Origin: Desulfobacula sp.
GTDB lineage: Bacteria; Desulfobacterota; Desulfobacteria; Desulfobacterales; Desulfobacteraceae
Assembly (NCBI GenBank): GCA_021647625.1
Contig: JAKIUJ010000021.1
Span: forward strand, 1 to 32,982
Length of the DNA stretch: 32,982 bases
Direction of reading: 5' to 3'
Both the position numbers and the translations under genes were made by a program. The notes under the pieces are model-generated. The model was not told the DNA's origin and did no database searches. It saw only the letters and a list, made by a program, of their open reading frames with translations. Positions 1 through 8,963 of this stretch are shown in pieces; positions within the stretch are counted from its first letter, which is position 1, and each line of letters opens with the position of its first letter.

Positions 1-1257
1 TTTTTCTTCCCGGGGCGATTCTTGCTCAAAAACCGATTGTGGGTCTGACAATACCTGATCCTGATCAGTTTCAAAGGGAAAAGTTTCTTGTGCAATAGCG
101 GCTAATGCAAGCTTTTCGGCTTTTTTTTCTTCCTGTTTTATACTATTCGGTACAGGAAAAAATTGCCCGGTAAGTTTTTGTATGGGTATCGTAAAATCAG
201 TTTTCTTTCCATCATAGGGCTCAACTCCGACAACCTGGACGTCATATTCGTCCACGACATCCCAAAACAGTTCCATATAACGTTTCCCATATTTTTCATC
301 CGGGTATAAAATAGCCACTTTTTTGATGCCCAATTCCCGGAAAAGATATACTCCCAAAGTATTTACCTGCATTTGAGGGCTGATAAAATTGGAAAATAAA
401 AACTCACCCTGTGATGGAAAATCATACTTTTGGGTTAAACCAATCATTGGTATTCCAAGTTTTTCAGCTTCTCGACCTGCCTGGGAGACCGTTAAAAGCG
501 GTCCTAAGATTGCTGCAACTTTTTGCTGGTATAGTTGTTGAACTGCCTCAACTGCTTTTTCGGGATTGGCCTGGGTATCCTTTATAATGAGATGAAACTC
601 TTTATTATACGTTTTTGAAAGCGTTTGAATCGCCAATTGAATACCTCTCAATGCCTGCTGACCAACGATGGCGTATTTGCCTGTCAGTGGCAGGAGACAT
701 CCGATTGTATTTTTTTTGAATAGGGATTTTTTGATAACCGATAAAAGGTCTTCAACATCTTGTGCGTAAGGATGCTCTGGGGTTTCGAATAAAAATGTCT
801 CAAAGGCAAGCTTTGCTTGCTCATTTTTGCTTTCCAATGCAGCATTTAAACCCACCCAGTAGAGCAATAAAGACCTGGGAATTTTTAAGTTTTTTATTTC
901 AGCAAATGCATTGATTTCATCGGACGGCATTTGGGAAAGGATGGCCTCAACGGCTTCGATCAACGATAAGGTTTGATTCTCGTTGGCTTGGGAAAGCGCC
1001 TGGTTATATACAAACAGGGCATCTTGAAAATTCTCTGTTGCCACAAATTTTTGTGCTTCGGCAATTAAAATATCAATAAGTGAAACCTTTTCTTCAGGCT
1101 CTTTTTGTTCGATAGAAGGCTGTATTGCCGGTTTGGTTATGGGCTGTTTTTCAATGGGTTTTTGCTCTGGAAGGCGCGTACAGGATGTAATGGATAAGAT
1201 GATTATAATCGCTATCAACAAATATCTATTCCATTGTTTTATTTTAAGATATTTCAT
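1..1257 (-). CDS. Periplasmic-binding-protein-fold lipoprotein (LpoA/LppC-like), cut by window edge
   Basis: Open reading frame of 419 codons read leftward from ATG at 1257 to the window edge without a stop, so the C-terminus lies outside. The N-terminus is a lipoprotein signal with a hydrophobic stretch ending in a lipobox (ILSITSC, Cys near residue 26). A helical, TPR-like region follows (about 45-165). From about residue 180 comes a type-1 periplasmic-binding fold, beginning IGCLLPLTGKYAIVGQQA and continuing with VAAILGPLLTVSQA, IPMIGLTQ and VAILYPDEKYGK. This order resembles penicillin-binding-protein activators of the LpoA/LppC type, and also branched-chain amino-acid binding proteins. 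An outer-membrane-anchored envelope role is the better guess because of the TPR-like plus PBP-fold order. It is followed by a low-complexity Glu/Lys-rich stretch at the window edge. Same strand as miaA, 73 bp downstream of it. Confidence 0.75.
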   Translation of the reverse strand, partial: MKYLKIKQWNRYLLIAIIIILSITSCTRLPEQKPIEKQPITKPAIQPSIEQKEPEEKVSLIDILIAEAQKFVATENFQDALFVYNQALSQANENQTLSLIEAVEAILSQMPSDEINAFAEIKNLKIPRSLLLYWVGLNAALESKNEQAKLAFETFLFETPEHPYAQDVEDLLSVIKKSLFKKNTIGCLLPLTGKYAIVGQQALRGIQLAIQTLSKTYNKEFHLIIKDTQANPEKAVEAVQQLYQQKVAAILGPLLTVSQAGREAEKLGIPMIGLTQKYDFPSQGEFLFSNFISPQMQVNTLGVYLFRELGIKKVAILYPDEKYGKRYMELFWDVVDEYDVQVVGVEPYDGKKTDFTIPIQKLTGQFFPVPNSIKQEEKKAEKLALAAIAQETFPFETDQDQVLSDPQSVFEQESPREEK

Positions 1258-1330
1258 TTGCTTTTTTATATATTAAGTTCATTGTTTTAAATATTTGATT
1301 TTGAAAACGGAGTATAAGAAAATTGATGAC

Positions 1331-2242
1331 TTATGTCAAAAACTCTTTTACCAGTTCGCCTGCCTGTTCTGTTTGATTAGGTTCAAACCAATGGATTTCT
1401 TTATCTTTATTAAACCAGGTAAATTGACGTTTTGCATATCTCCTTGTATCTCTTTTTAACAGGCGCACAGCTTCTGACCAGTCCACTTCCCTGTTGATGA
1501 ACAACCCCATATGTTTATACCCAATAGATTGCATGGCCTTTAAGCTGGAAGGATACCCTTTGTCAATCAGATCCGTCACCTCTTTCAAAAGCCCTGCATT
1601 CAACATTATCTCCACACGGCTGTTAATTCGATCATAAAGTATTTCTCTATCCAGTTTAAGACCGATTTTAAGGTATTCGTATCGTTTTTCTCCAAAATTA
1701 TGATCTGTTTGACGATCGGAAATCTGTTGCCCTGTTGTTTGGAAAAATTCCAGTGCCCTGATGACCCTGAATGAATCATTGGGATGAATTTTTTTTGCGG
1801 CTTTGGGATCGCAGTCAAGCAATTTTTTATATAAATGCTGCTGCCCTTTTTCTTTAAGCAGCTTTTCTAAATCGGCCATAGTTGCCTCACAAATGGAGCG
1901 GGAACGAAACAGTCCGTTCAAAAGGGCTTTGATATAAAGTCCTGTGCCACCTGCAACAATGGGTAATTTGTTGCGATGGACCAGATCTTTAATAACGGCA
2001 TCTGCCTTGGTTACATATTGGCCCGCATCAAAATTGTCTTTTGGATCCAGAAAATCTATTAAATGATGAGCAGCGGCTTTTCTTTCATCCACCTGGGGCT
2101 TTGCTGTACCAATATCCAGAAATTTATAGATTTGCATGGAATCGGCACCGATAATTTCTCCATTAAAGTGGTTTGCAAGTGAAATAGAAAATAATGTTTT
2201 GCCAATACCGGTGGGTCCGCAAATAATAATTATTTTATTCAT
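1331..2242 (-). CDS. miaA: tRNA dimethylallyltransferase MiaA
   Basis: 303 residues, the usual length for MiaA, which transfers a dimethylallyl group to N6 of A37 in tRNAs reading UNN codons. The P-loop GPTGIGKT (residues 9-16) and the following GADSMQIYKFLDIGTAKP substrate motif are intact. VAGGTGLYIKALLNGLF (about 97-113) and the C-terminal RRYAKRQFTWF tRNA-binding signature are also present. ATG at 2242 begins directly with MNKIIIICGPTG, leaving no room for a later start. It is divergent from hdrA, with 173 bp between. Housekeeping gene; no anomalies seen. Confidence 0.97.
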   Translation of the reverse strand: MNKIIIICGPTGIGKTLFSISLANHFNGEIIGADSMQIYKFLDIGTAKPQVDERKAAAHHLIDFLDPKDNFDAGQYVTKADAVIKDLVHRNKLPIVAGGTGLYIKALLNGLFRSRSICEATMADLEKLLKEKGQQHLYKKLLDCDPKAAKKIHPNDSFRVIRALEFFQTTGQQISDRQTDHNFGEKRYEYLKIGLKLDREILYDRINSRVEIMLNAGLLKEVTDLIDKGYPSSLKAMQSIGYKHMGLFINREVDWSEAVRLLKRDTRRYAKRQFTWFNKDKEIHWFEPNQTEQAGELVKEFLT

Positions 2243-2273
2243 ATATAAAGTACATAGTTATTGTTGATAATTG

Positions 2274-2303
2274 TTGACAAGCTTTATTTATAGGCTTTAT
2301 AAC
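2274..2303 (+). promoter_or_regulatory. Candidate sigma-70 promoter for the hdrA-flx operon
   Basis: TTGACA at 2274-2279 and TATAAC at 2298-2303, separated by 18 bp, in the AT-rich gap between miaA and hdrA. It would give a leader of roughly 100 nt ahead of the hdrA ATG at 2416. The hdrA ribosome site AGGAG is at 2402-2406. Match to consensus only; the region is AT-rich, so chance matches are possible. Confidence 0.45.
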
Positions 2304-2415
2304 ATAATATTTTTGTTTTATACAATAATAGCTGTTTTTAGGCTATAATAGGCACTTTATAGTCAAATACGATGAAGTACAATGATGTATTATTAGAAAA
2401 TAGGAGAAAGTAAAT

Positions 2416-5400
2416 ATGAATGATAAACTAAGCGGATCTGTGGTTGTTATCGGTGGCGGAATTTCCGGTATGCTTTCAGCTTTAGATCTTGCCAATTCCG
2501 GGTACTATGTTTATCTGGTGGAGAAAGGGCCTTCCATAGGCGGGGTAATGGCCCAGCTGGATAAAACCTTTCCTACCAATGACTGTGCAATGTGAATTAT
2601 TTCACCCACACTGGTCGAGGTCGGCCGGCATTTAAATATCGAGCTTTTGACATTGTCACAAGTAACCGATGTAAAAGGTGAAAAGGGCAATTTTCAGGTC
2701 GAAATCCTGAAAAAGCCAAGATACATTGATGTTGATTTATGCGTTGGCTGCGGTGCCTGCGCGGAAAAATGTCCGGGTAAATTTGATGATGGATATAATG
2801 CAGATCTTCAAAAACGGACAGCAGTTTATGTTGAATACCCCCAGGCAGTACCTCTAAAGTACGCAATAAATCCTGATGTCTGTTTAAAACTGACAAAAGA
2901 TAAATGCGGCACTTGTGCGGATGTATGTCCAGCCAATGCAATTGATTATACACAAACCCAAGAATTGATCACACTTGATGCGGGTTCCATTATATATTCG
3001 CCGGGATTTAAACCATTTGATCCTTCCAGGTTTGATAATTATCAATATGCAAATTTTCCAAATGTCGTTACATCAATGGAATTTGAAAGACTGTTATCTG
3101 CCACAGGTCCCACCATGGGGCATGTAACAACACTTCCGAAACTCCCTGCAAAACCAAAAAAGAAAAAAGATAAACTTCTTGCCCAGAAACGCAAAGATCC
3201 CAAGAAAATTGCCTGGTTTCAATGTGTGGGTTCAAGAGATGTAAACAAATGCGACAATGCATATTGTTCTTCTGTCTGCTGTATGTATGCCGTAAAAGAA
3301 GCCATGATTGCAAAAGAGCATGCAGGCGGTGATTTAGACTGTTCAATCTTTTTTATGGATATGAGAACACCAGGCAAAGAGTTTGAAAAATACTATCAAA
3401 ACGCAAAAGATAAGCATGGTATCAATTTTATCCGGTCAAGGGTTCATTCTGTAACCGAAGATGGAGACACCCATGACTTAAACATCCGGTATGTTGATGA
3501 GATGGGACAGATTGTAGATGATACCTATGATATGATCGTGCTCTCGATTGGGCTTGAAATTTCTGAAGAAACCAAAGCCATGGCTGACAAGTTAGGGATT
3601 GATCTTACCCCAAGCGGATTTGCTAAAACCGATTCTTTCGAACCGGTCTCCACAACCCGTGATGGCATATATGTTGCCGGTGTTTTCAACAATCCTAAAG
3701 ATATCCCGGAGTCTGTACTTGATGCAAGTGCTGCAGCTTCCGCAGCTGGAGATGCGTTAAGCTCCGCCAGGGATACCATGACAAAAGCTGTTGAAAAAAT
3801 AAAAGAGATCAATGTGGTTGGAGAAAGACCCCGCATTGGTGCTTTTATTTGTGACTGTGGTTCCAATATTAAAGGGGTGGTTGATTGTGAAGCCGTAACT
3901 GAATATGCCAAAACGCTACCCTATGTCGAATTTGCAGATGAAGCCATGTATGCCTGCAGCCAGGATGCACAAGCCAAAATGGTTGAGTTTATAAAAGAAA
4001 AAAAATTAAATCGAATTGTTCTTGCAGCCTGTACGCCAAAGACGCATGAACCCTTGTTTCAAGAGACATTGGCAAATGCAGGGCTGAATAAGTATCTGTT
4101 TGAAATGACCAATATACGAAATCATAATTCATGGGTTCATAAAAACAATCCTGAAATTGCCACACAAAAAGCCAAAGATCTTCTACGGATGGCAGTGGCC
4201 AAGGCTGCTCTTTCCGAACCGTTAAAAGAAGAAAAGATTAATGTCAACGATACGGTTATGGTTGTTGGTGGAGGACTTGCCGGTATGACGTCGGCAAAAA
4301 GTCTTGCCGCCCAAGGATACAGCGTCCATATTGTGGAGAAAAAAGATCAACTTGGCGGTGAAGCCCATAAGCTTTTTAAAACTGCCCAGGGTGAAGATGT
4401 CGGCGAAAAGCTCAATCATTTGATAGAACAGGTAAAGGCCAGTAAAAATATCACGGTTCACTGCAATACAACCCTTGAGAGCGCAGACGGTTTTGTGGGT
4501 AACTTTAAATCAATACTGAAAACCAATGATGATGAATCCACACTTGAATACGGCATCGCTGTTCTTGCAACAGGTGCCAAAGGCTCAGTTCCGGATGAAT
4601 ATGAATACGGCAATGATGATCGGATTATCACGAGCCTTGATCTTGATAAAATGTTTAAGGAAAATGATCCTAAACTTGATGATCTTAAATCTGTCGTATT
4701 TATCCAGTGTGTTGGGTCTCGTCAACCGGACCGGCCGTATTGTTCACGGGTTTGCTGCACACATTCTGTGGATAATGCAATTGAGCTTAAAAAACGTAAT
4801 CCGGATCATGACGTCTTTATTATTTATCGTGACATTCGAACCTATGGTGAACGGGAACTATTATATAAAAAGGCAAGAGAGTTAGGGGTTATTTTTATTC
4901 GTTATGATGTGGATAAAAAACCTGTAGTTTCAATTGTTGATGGTAAACTTATGATCCGGTTAACAGATCATGTATTAAATCAACCCATTGAAATTCAAGC
5001 TGATTTACTGACTCTTGCATCTGCAATTGTTCCCAGAAGAGATGAACGTTTGGCTAACTTCTTTAAAGTTCCGCTAAATGATGAAGGCTTTTTTGTTGAA
5101 AAACACGCAAAATTAGGCCCTGCTGAATTTGCAACCGCCGGGGTTTACGTCTGCGGTTCCGGACATTATCCAAAACCTGTGAATGAAGCAGTTACCCAGG
5201 GTCGTGCCGCAGCATCAAGAGCATTGACGCTGCTGGCTAAAAAAGATAGCTTGTATACCAGTGGAATAATTGCCATGGTTGACCCGAATCAATGCAGCGA
5301 ATGTGGTGTATGCGTATCTATTTGTCCCTATTGTGCACCTTCTTTTGCTACAGGAGGTCGATTTGAAGGCAAGGCTGAAGTGAATGCTGTTCTGTGTAAA

Positions 5401-5508
5401 GGGTGCGGTCTTTGTGTAGCATCTTGTCGATCCGGTGCACTGCATCTAAAAGGTTTTGATACAAACCAGATTTTCTCACAAATATTTGCACTTGGTGAAG
5501 TGGTTTAA
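2416..5508 (+). CDS. hdrA: HdrA-type flavoprotein, two FAD domains, selenocysteine at residue 60
   Basis: Read from ATG 2416 (AGGAG ten bases upstream) through an in-frame UGA at 2593-2595 as selenocysteine 60: 1030 residues. The UGA sits in [13 protein letters not shown], where HdrA proteins normally carry Cys (DCAMC.LSP). Domain order: FAD domain A ([11 protein letters not shown], about 8-18); inserted ferredoxin with Cys 109/112/115/119 and 156/164/167/171; a CCG-like QCVGSRD...[13 protein letters not shown] stretch; an HdrA N-terminal iron-sulfur module (CDCGSN from Cys479, then [12 protein letters not shown]); FAD domain B (VVGGGLAGM, about 616-624); a second QCVGSR...CSRVCC; and a C-terminal two-cluster ferredoxin (from Cys960 and Cys994). 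It is therefore an HdrA-like half fused to an HdrA core, longer than the roughly 650-residue methanogen HdrA. HdrA is the flavin-bifurcating electron hub of soluble Hdr complexes. First gene of hdrA-mvhD-flxCBA. Confidence 0.93.
2611..2628 (+). promoter_or_regulatory. SECIS-like hairpin for the hdrA UGA
   Basis: CTGGTC (2611-2616) can pair over all six positions with GGCCGG (2623-2628), including two G-U pairs. The six-base loop GAGGTC contains the GGU seen in the E. coli fdhF SECIS loop. It begins 15 nt after the UGA at 2593-2595, within the spacing expected for bacterial SelB-binding elements, and lies inside the coding sequence. Confidence 0.8.
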
Positions 5509-5523
5509 AGGAGACACTAAATA

Positions 5524-5949
5524 ATGGCGGAAAAAGAAATAAAAATTGTAAGCTTTCTATGCAACTGGTGCAGCTATGGTGCAGCAGATCTTGCAGGTGT
5601 AAGCAGGCTTGAATATCCAGCGGATATCCGGGTGGTACGTATCCCCTGCTCCGGCAGGATGAGTCCGAAATTCATCCTTTCTGCGTTTCGGGAAGGTGCC
5701 GATGCAGTCTGGGTATCCGGCTGACATCCCGGTGAATGTCATTACCTGGATGGTAATTATTATGCACGGCGAAAATTTGCTCTCATGGGAAATCTTTTAG
5801 AGCACATGGGAATTGAAAGGGATCGGGTACATTTTTCATGGATTTCATCGGCAGAGGCAATTAAATTTGTTGATATCGTTAAAGAGATTTCAGAAAAAGT
5901 GCGAGCACTCGGGCCCAATACAAAACTTGTAAAAGAATATAATGAATAA
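5524..5949 (+). CDS. mvhD: MvhD/FlxD electron-transfer subunit with selenocysteine 67
   Basis: 141 residues when the in-frame UGA at 5722-5724 is read as selenocysteine 67. Without readthrough the product would be only 66 residues and would lose the conserved second half. The motif is [22 protein letters not shown]; the MvhD/FrhD family has GCHPGDCHY here, so Sec replaces a conserved Cys. N-terminal [13 protein letters not shown] and PCSGRM supply the other iron-sulfur ligands. MvhD carries a [2Fe-2S] cluster and passes electrons from the donor module to HdrA. It starts 15 bp after hdrA with GGAG upstream. The stop at 5947-5949 slightly precedes the start of the next gene. Confidence 0.93.
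5741..5757 (+). promoter_or_regulatory. SECIS-like hairpin for the mvhD UGA
   Basis: ATTACC (5741-5746) pairs perfectly with GGTAAT (5752-5757) around the loop TGGAT, which has the GG expected in the apical loop of bacterial SECIS elements. It starts 16 nt after the UGA at 5722-5724, nearly the same spacing as in hdrA. Confidence 0.75.
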
Positions 5950-5959
5950 AGGTAAGCCT

Positions 5960-6907
5960 ATGAATACCTGTACAAAAAGAATCAGGGAAATAGCTTCCGC
6001 ACTTCTTGAAAAAAAAGAAGTTGAAAAAGTGATTGGTTTTGCGACCGGAACGATTCCCATGGCAAGCAACCCCATTGTGGTTACCTCAAAACAAGATGTA
6101 GAGAAACTTGTTTTTAACTCGACCTGTGGACTGAACCTTGCCAATTATATAAGAAATCATAAAGGCAAAATAGCGGTTATCGCTAAAGGATGTGATGCCA
6201 GAAATATTGTTACTCATGTCATCGAAAACCAGGCTGACAGAGAAAAACTTCATATTATCGGTGTGCCTTGTTCCGGCATGATTGATAAAAACAAAGTGGC
6301 ATCCCTTTTTAAAGACGATATTGTTGAATTCATTGAAGATGGTGACACGGCAACTATAAAATCTGCCACCAAAGAAGAAACCATAAACAAAAAAGATTAC
6401 CTGCGCCATAATTGTTCTTTGTGCACGCATAAAAATCCGGTTATTTATGATGATCTGGCTTGCGATGAAGGTGAAGAACAAAGCCTTGAAATCCCCTACC
6501 CCGATGTTGATGCAATCCAAAGCCTGGATGCCAATGCCAAATGGCAGCACTTCCAGGAACTGACAAAAAATTGCATTCGGTGCTATTCCTGCAGAAATGC
6601 TCGTCCGTTGTGCTATTGCCCCACCTGCTTTGTGGATGAAGCAGGCCCCCAGTGGGTAGGTAAAGGACAGGATGAAACCGACGTTAACACCTTTCATTTT
6701 TTAAGGGCGTTTCATTGTGCCGGCCGCTGTACAGACTGCGGTGCATGTGTCGAAGCCTGCCCCATGGACATTAATGTCAGGGATTTTACCCGAAAACTCA
6801 ACAAAGATTCCTTTGAGCTGTTTGGGTGGGAAGCAGGACTCGATACAACCAGACGTCCACCTCTGGATTCGTATAGTCCGGATGATCCCAATGATTTTAT
6901 CAAGTAA
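5960..6907 (+). CDS. FlxC-like iron-sulfur subunit with FrhB/FdhB-type N-terminus
   Basis: 315 residues from ATG 5960, preferred because AAGG lies about 8 bases upstream. An in-frame ATG at 5942 would overlap the end of mvhD and has no ribosome site. The N-terminal half (NSTCGLNLANYI, IAVIAKGCDARNIV, IIGVPCSGMID) resembles the F420-dehydrogenase/hydrogenase beta-subunit fold. It is followed by Cys-rich segments (CSLCTHKNP; CIRCYSCRN..PLCYCPTC) and a ferredoxin motif CTDCGACVEACPMDI near residue 260. By position between mvhD and the next ferredoxin protein it matches FlxC of the Flx-Hdr complex (known order flxDCBA). It probably relays electrons between FlxA/FlxB and MvhD. The exact subunit name is inferred from gene order. 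Confidence 0.85.
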   Translation: MNTCTKRIREIASALLEKKEVEKVIGFATGTIPMASNPIVVTSKQDVEKLVFNSTCGLNLANYIRNHKGKIAVIAKGCDARNIVTHVIENQADREKLHIIGVPCSGMIDKNKVASLFKDDIVEFIEDGDTATIKSATKEETINKKDYLRHNCSLCTHKNPVIYDDLACDEGEEQSLEIPYPDVDAIQSLDANAKWQHFQELTKNCIRCYSCRNARPLCYCPTCFVDEAGPQWVGKGQDETDVNTFHFLRAFHCAGRCTDCGACVEACPMDINVRDFTRKLNKDSFELFGWEAGLDTTRRPPLDSYSPDDPNDFIK

Positions 6908-6923
6908 AGAAAAAGGGCATACA

Positions 6924-7976
6924 ATGAAATTTATAACGATTGATAAAAAAGATTGGGCCAAAGGCATTGAGAATTCAAGGAAAGCATACCAGCTTTTCGG
7001 TCCGGTCAAAGAAAAAAATGGGGTTTTGATTAAAAACCTTGAGAAAGGCGTATTGCCGCTGATGGAATACACAGATTCCGTAATGAGTGCCAAATCCGTC
7101 ATGTTTCCACAGTCTGAAATGATTCTTAAGACAACTTTGGACGAATCCAAAGAAGATCATCATATTATGAAGCGTGTGGACACGAACTATTCACCCAGAG
7201 CGGTTGTGGGTATGCGTCCTTTTGATGCAAAAGCCATACAACTGGTCAAGATGAATTTTGATACCAAAGATTTTCGTGATCCCTATTGGTGCGATGCATA
7301 TGAAGCCACTACTTTTGTTGGCCTGGCCGTCAATAAGCCGGGGCTTTATGATTTTTCTACATCCGCAGGTTCCGGCCCCTTTGGTGAAGACGGACTTGAT
7401 GTTCTCTTGGCCGATATGGACGACAAATATGTTGCAAAAATTTTATCCGACAAGGGACAGGACTTTATTGATATCTTTGCTGTTGGTACGTCGTCCGATG
7501 AAAAAGAAAGCCAGGTGCTGTTTGATGTCTTAAGAAAAGAAGCTGAAAAAAACATTGCATCAGCAATTGAAACAGACAAGCTAAAAGACAAGACCATTCT
7601 TTATCTTCACGAAGCCCCTTTTTGGGATGACGTGGCTTTTTCCTGTATCAATTGCGGCACATGTACCTATGTTTGTCCGACCTGCTGGTGTTTTGACATC
7701 CAGGATGAAACCAAACGCAAAGCATCCACACGGTTTAGGAACTGGGATACCTGCATGTCATCATTATTTACCAGTCATGCATCCGGACATAATCCAAGAG
7801 ATGCTAAAACCCAGAGAGTACGACAGAGGTTTATGCATAAACTCAAATACTTTCCGGATAAATATGAGGAAGGGATCATGTGTGTGGGATGCGGCAGATG
7901 CGTTAAAAGCTGTCCTGTAAACATCGACATACGTAAAGTTGCCAAAACCATGAATTCATACGAAAATAAAGAATAG
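6924..7976 (+). CDS. FlxB-like 4Fe-4S dicluster subunit
   Basis: 350 residues from ATG 6924, 16 bp after the previous stop. An upstream extension to 6717 would overlap the preceding gene and has no support. The N-terminal two thirds resembles the domain found in hydrogenase/anaerobic sulfite reductase A-type subunits (IQLVKMNFDTKDFRDPYW, TTFVGLAVNKPG). Two [4Fe-4S] motifs close the protein: CINCGTCTYVCPTCWC and CVGCGRCVKSCPVNIDIR. In Flx and related NAD(P)H-linked complexes such subunits conduct electrons from the flavin subunit. Next gene, flxA, starts 18 bp downstream. Confidence 0.85.
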   Translation: MKFITIDKKDWAKGIENSRKAYQLFGPVKEKNGVLIKNLEKGVLPLMEYTDSVMSAKSVMFPQSEMILKTTLDESKEDHHIMKRVDTNYSPRAVVGMRPFDAKAIQLVKMNFDTKDFRDPYWCDAYEATTFVGLAVNKPGLYDFSTSAGSGPFGEDGLDVLLADMDDKYVAKILSDKGQDFIDIFAVGTSSDEKESQVLFDVLRKEAEKNIASAIETDKLKDKTILYLHEAPFWDDVAFSCINCGTCTYVCPTCWCFDIQDETKRKASTRFRNWDTCMSSLFTSHASGHNPRDAKTQRVRQRFMHKLKYFPDKYEEGIMCVGCGRCVKSCPVNIDIRKVAKTMNSYENKE

Positions 7977-7993
7977 CGAACAAAGGAGGAAAG

Positions 7994-8839
7994 ATGGAAA
8001 ATCCCTATATGCCGTATCCGGTTCGCATTGATGATATTGAAATTGCTACGGAAGACAGGTCCTTAAAAACATTTAAATTTGTTTTTCTAAATAAAGAGGA
8101 TGAAGAAAAATTTTCATACCAGGCCGGACAGTTTGCAGAACTTTCCATCCCGGGCGTAGGAGAAATTCCTATCGGAATCGCTTCATCTCCCGTGGAAAAA
8201 GGGTTTGTTAAATTTACCGTTTTTAGAACAGGCGTTGTCACAACCCATCTTCATAATATGAAGGTGGGTGATATCATGGGTATCAGAGGGCCTTTGGGCA
8301 ACTGGTATCCCTGGGAAAAACTTGAAAACAAGAACATCGTCATTATTGGCGGCGGGTTTGCATTTACAACCTTGCGATCATCCATTATTTATATGCTGGA
8401 TTCTGCCAATCGAAACAAATTTAAAAATATCGATGTGGTGTACGGCGCAAGATCACCGGGTATGCTGCTTTACCGGGAAGAGCTCTTTGAATGGGAAAAA
8501 CGGGATGATATCAATATGCATATCACGGTTGATGGAACAGATGATCCGGAATGGAAATATCATACAGGATTTGTCCCCCAGATTGTCGAGCAAAATGCAC
8601 CAAAAGCGGATGATGACACCTATGCCATCATTTGTGGACCACCCATCATGATTAAATTTACACAACCCTCACTGGTACAACTGGGATATAGAGATGACCA
8701 GATTATTATGTCTTTGGAGAACCGGATGAAATGTGGAATCGGAATGTGTGGCAGATGTAATATTGGTAAGGAGCTTGTATGTAAAGACGGTCCTGTCTTT
8801 ACTCTTGAAGAGCTAAACCAGACACCTAAAGAATATTAG
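7994..8839 (+). CDS. flxA: FlxA-type FAD/NAD(P)H oxidoreductase subunit
   Basis: 281 residues, preceded by a near-perfect ribosome site (AAAGGAGG, about 5 bases before ATG 7994). It is a ferredoxin-reductase-type flavoprotein of the DHODH-electron-transfer/AsrB/hydrogenase-gamma group. FAD-binding residues lie around AGQFAELSIPG and IGIASSP. The NAD(P) site is VIIGGGFAFTTLRSSI (about 116-131), with CGPPIMIKF later. C-terminal [2Fe-2S] ligands are Cys247, 252, 255 and 263. This subunit would oxidise NADH (or NADPH) and feed electrons through FlxBC and MvhD to HdrA. Last gene of the operon; dsrC follows after 124 bp with its own promoter. Confidence 0.9.
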   Translation: MENPYMPYPVRIDDIEIATEDRSLKTFKFVFLNKEDEEKFSYQAGQFAELSIPGVGEIPIGIASSPVEKGFVKFTVFRTGVVTTHLHNMKVGDIMGIRGPLGNWYPWEKLENKNIVIIGGGFAFTTLRSSIIYMLDSANRNKFKNIDVVYGARSPGMLLYREELFEWEKRDDINMHITVDGTDDPEWKYHTGFVPQIVEQNAPKADDDTYAIICGPPIMIKFTQPSLVQLGYRDDQIIMSLENRMKCGIGMCGRCNIGKELVCKDGPVFTLEELNQTPKEY

Positions 8840-8856
8840 AACGAGTTGTTTTTATA

Positions 8857-8885
8857 TTGACAAATATTCAAGGCTTCTATATGTT
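8857..8885 (+). promoter_or_regulatory. Sigma-70 promoter upstream of dsrC
   Basis: Perfect TTGACA at 8857-8862, a 17-bp spacer, and TATGTT at 8880-8885. Transcription would start near 8892, giving a leader of about 70 nt that contains a hairpin at 8906-8922. This supports dsrC being transcribed apart from the flx operon, at high level. Confidence 0.65.
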
Positions 8886-8905
8886 TAATCTTTAATTATT
8901 GAAGC

Positions 8906-8922
8906 TAAGACAGTTAGTCTTA
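8906..8922 (+). promoter_or_regulatory. Hairpin in the dsrC leader
   Basis: TAAGAC (8906-8911) and GTCTTA (8917-8922) form a perfect six-base stem with loop AGTTA, just downstream of the predicted dsrC transcription start. There is no T-run, so it is not a terminator. It could stabilise the mRNA of an abundant protein or serve as a regulatory site; function unknown. Confidence 0.4.
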
Positions 8923-8963
8923 AATTGATACAAAAAAAACTTTTTTACTGGAGGAAATTTTAA

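Noticed and set aside
2593-2595. Nonsense mutation or sequencing error making hdrA a pseudogene
   Set aside because: The UGA replaces a conserved Cys, a SECIS-like hairpin follows at the right distance, the frame is intact on both sides, and the neighbouring mvhD shows the same pattern.
5722-5724. mvhD read as a complete 66-residue protein
   Set aside because: The conserved HPGECHY region and the rest of the family domain continue in the same frame after the UGA.
6717-6923. N-terminal extension of the FlxB-like protein
   Set aside because: It lies inside the previous gene in another frame; a start at 6924 fits the family.
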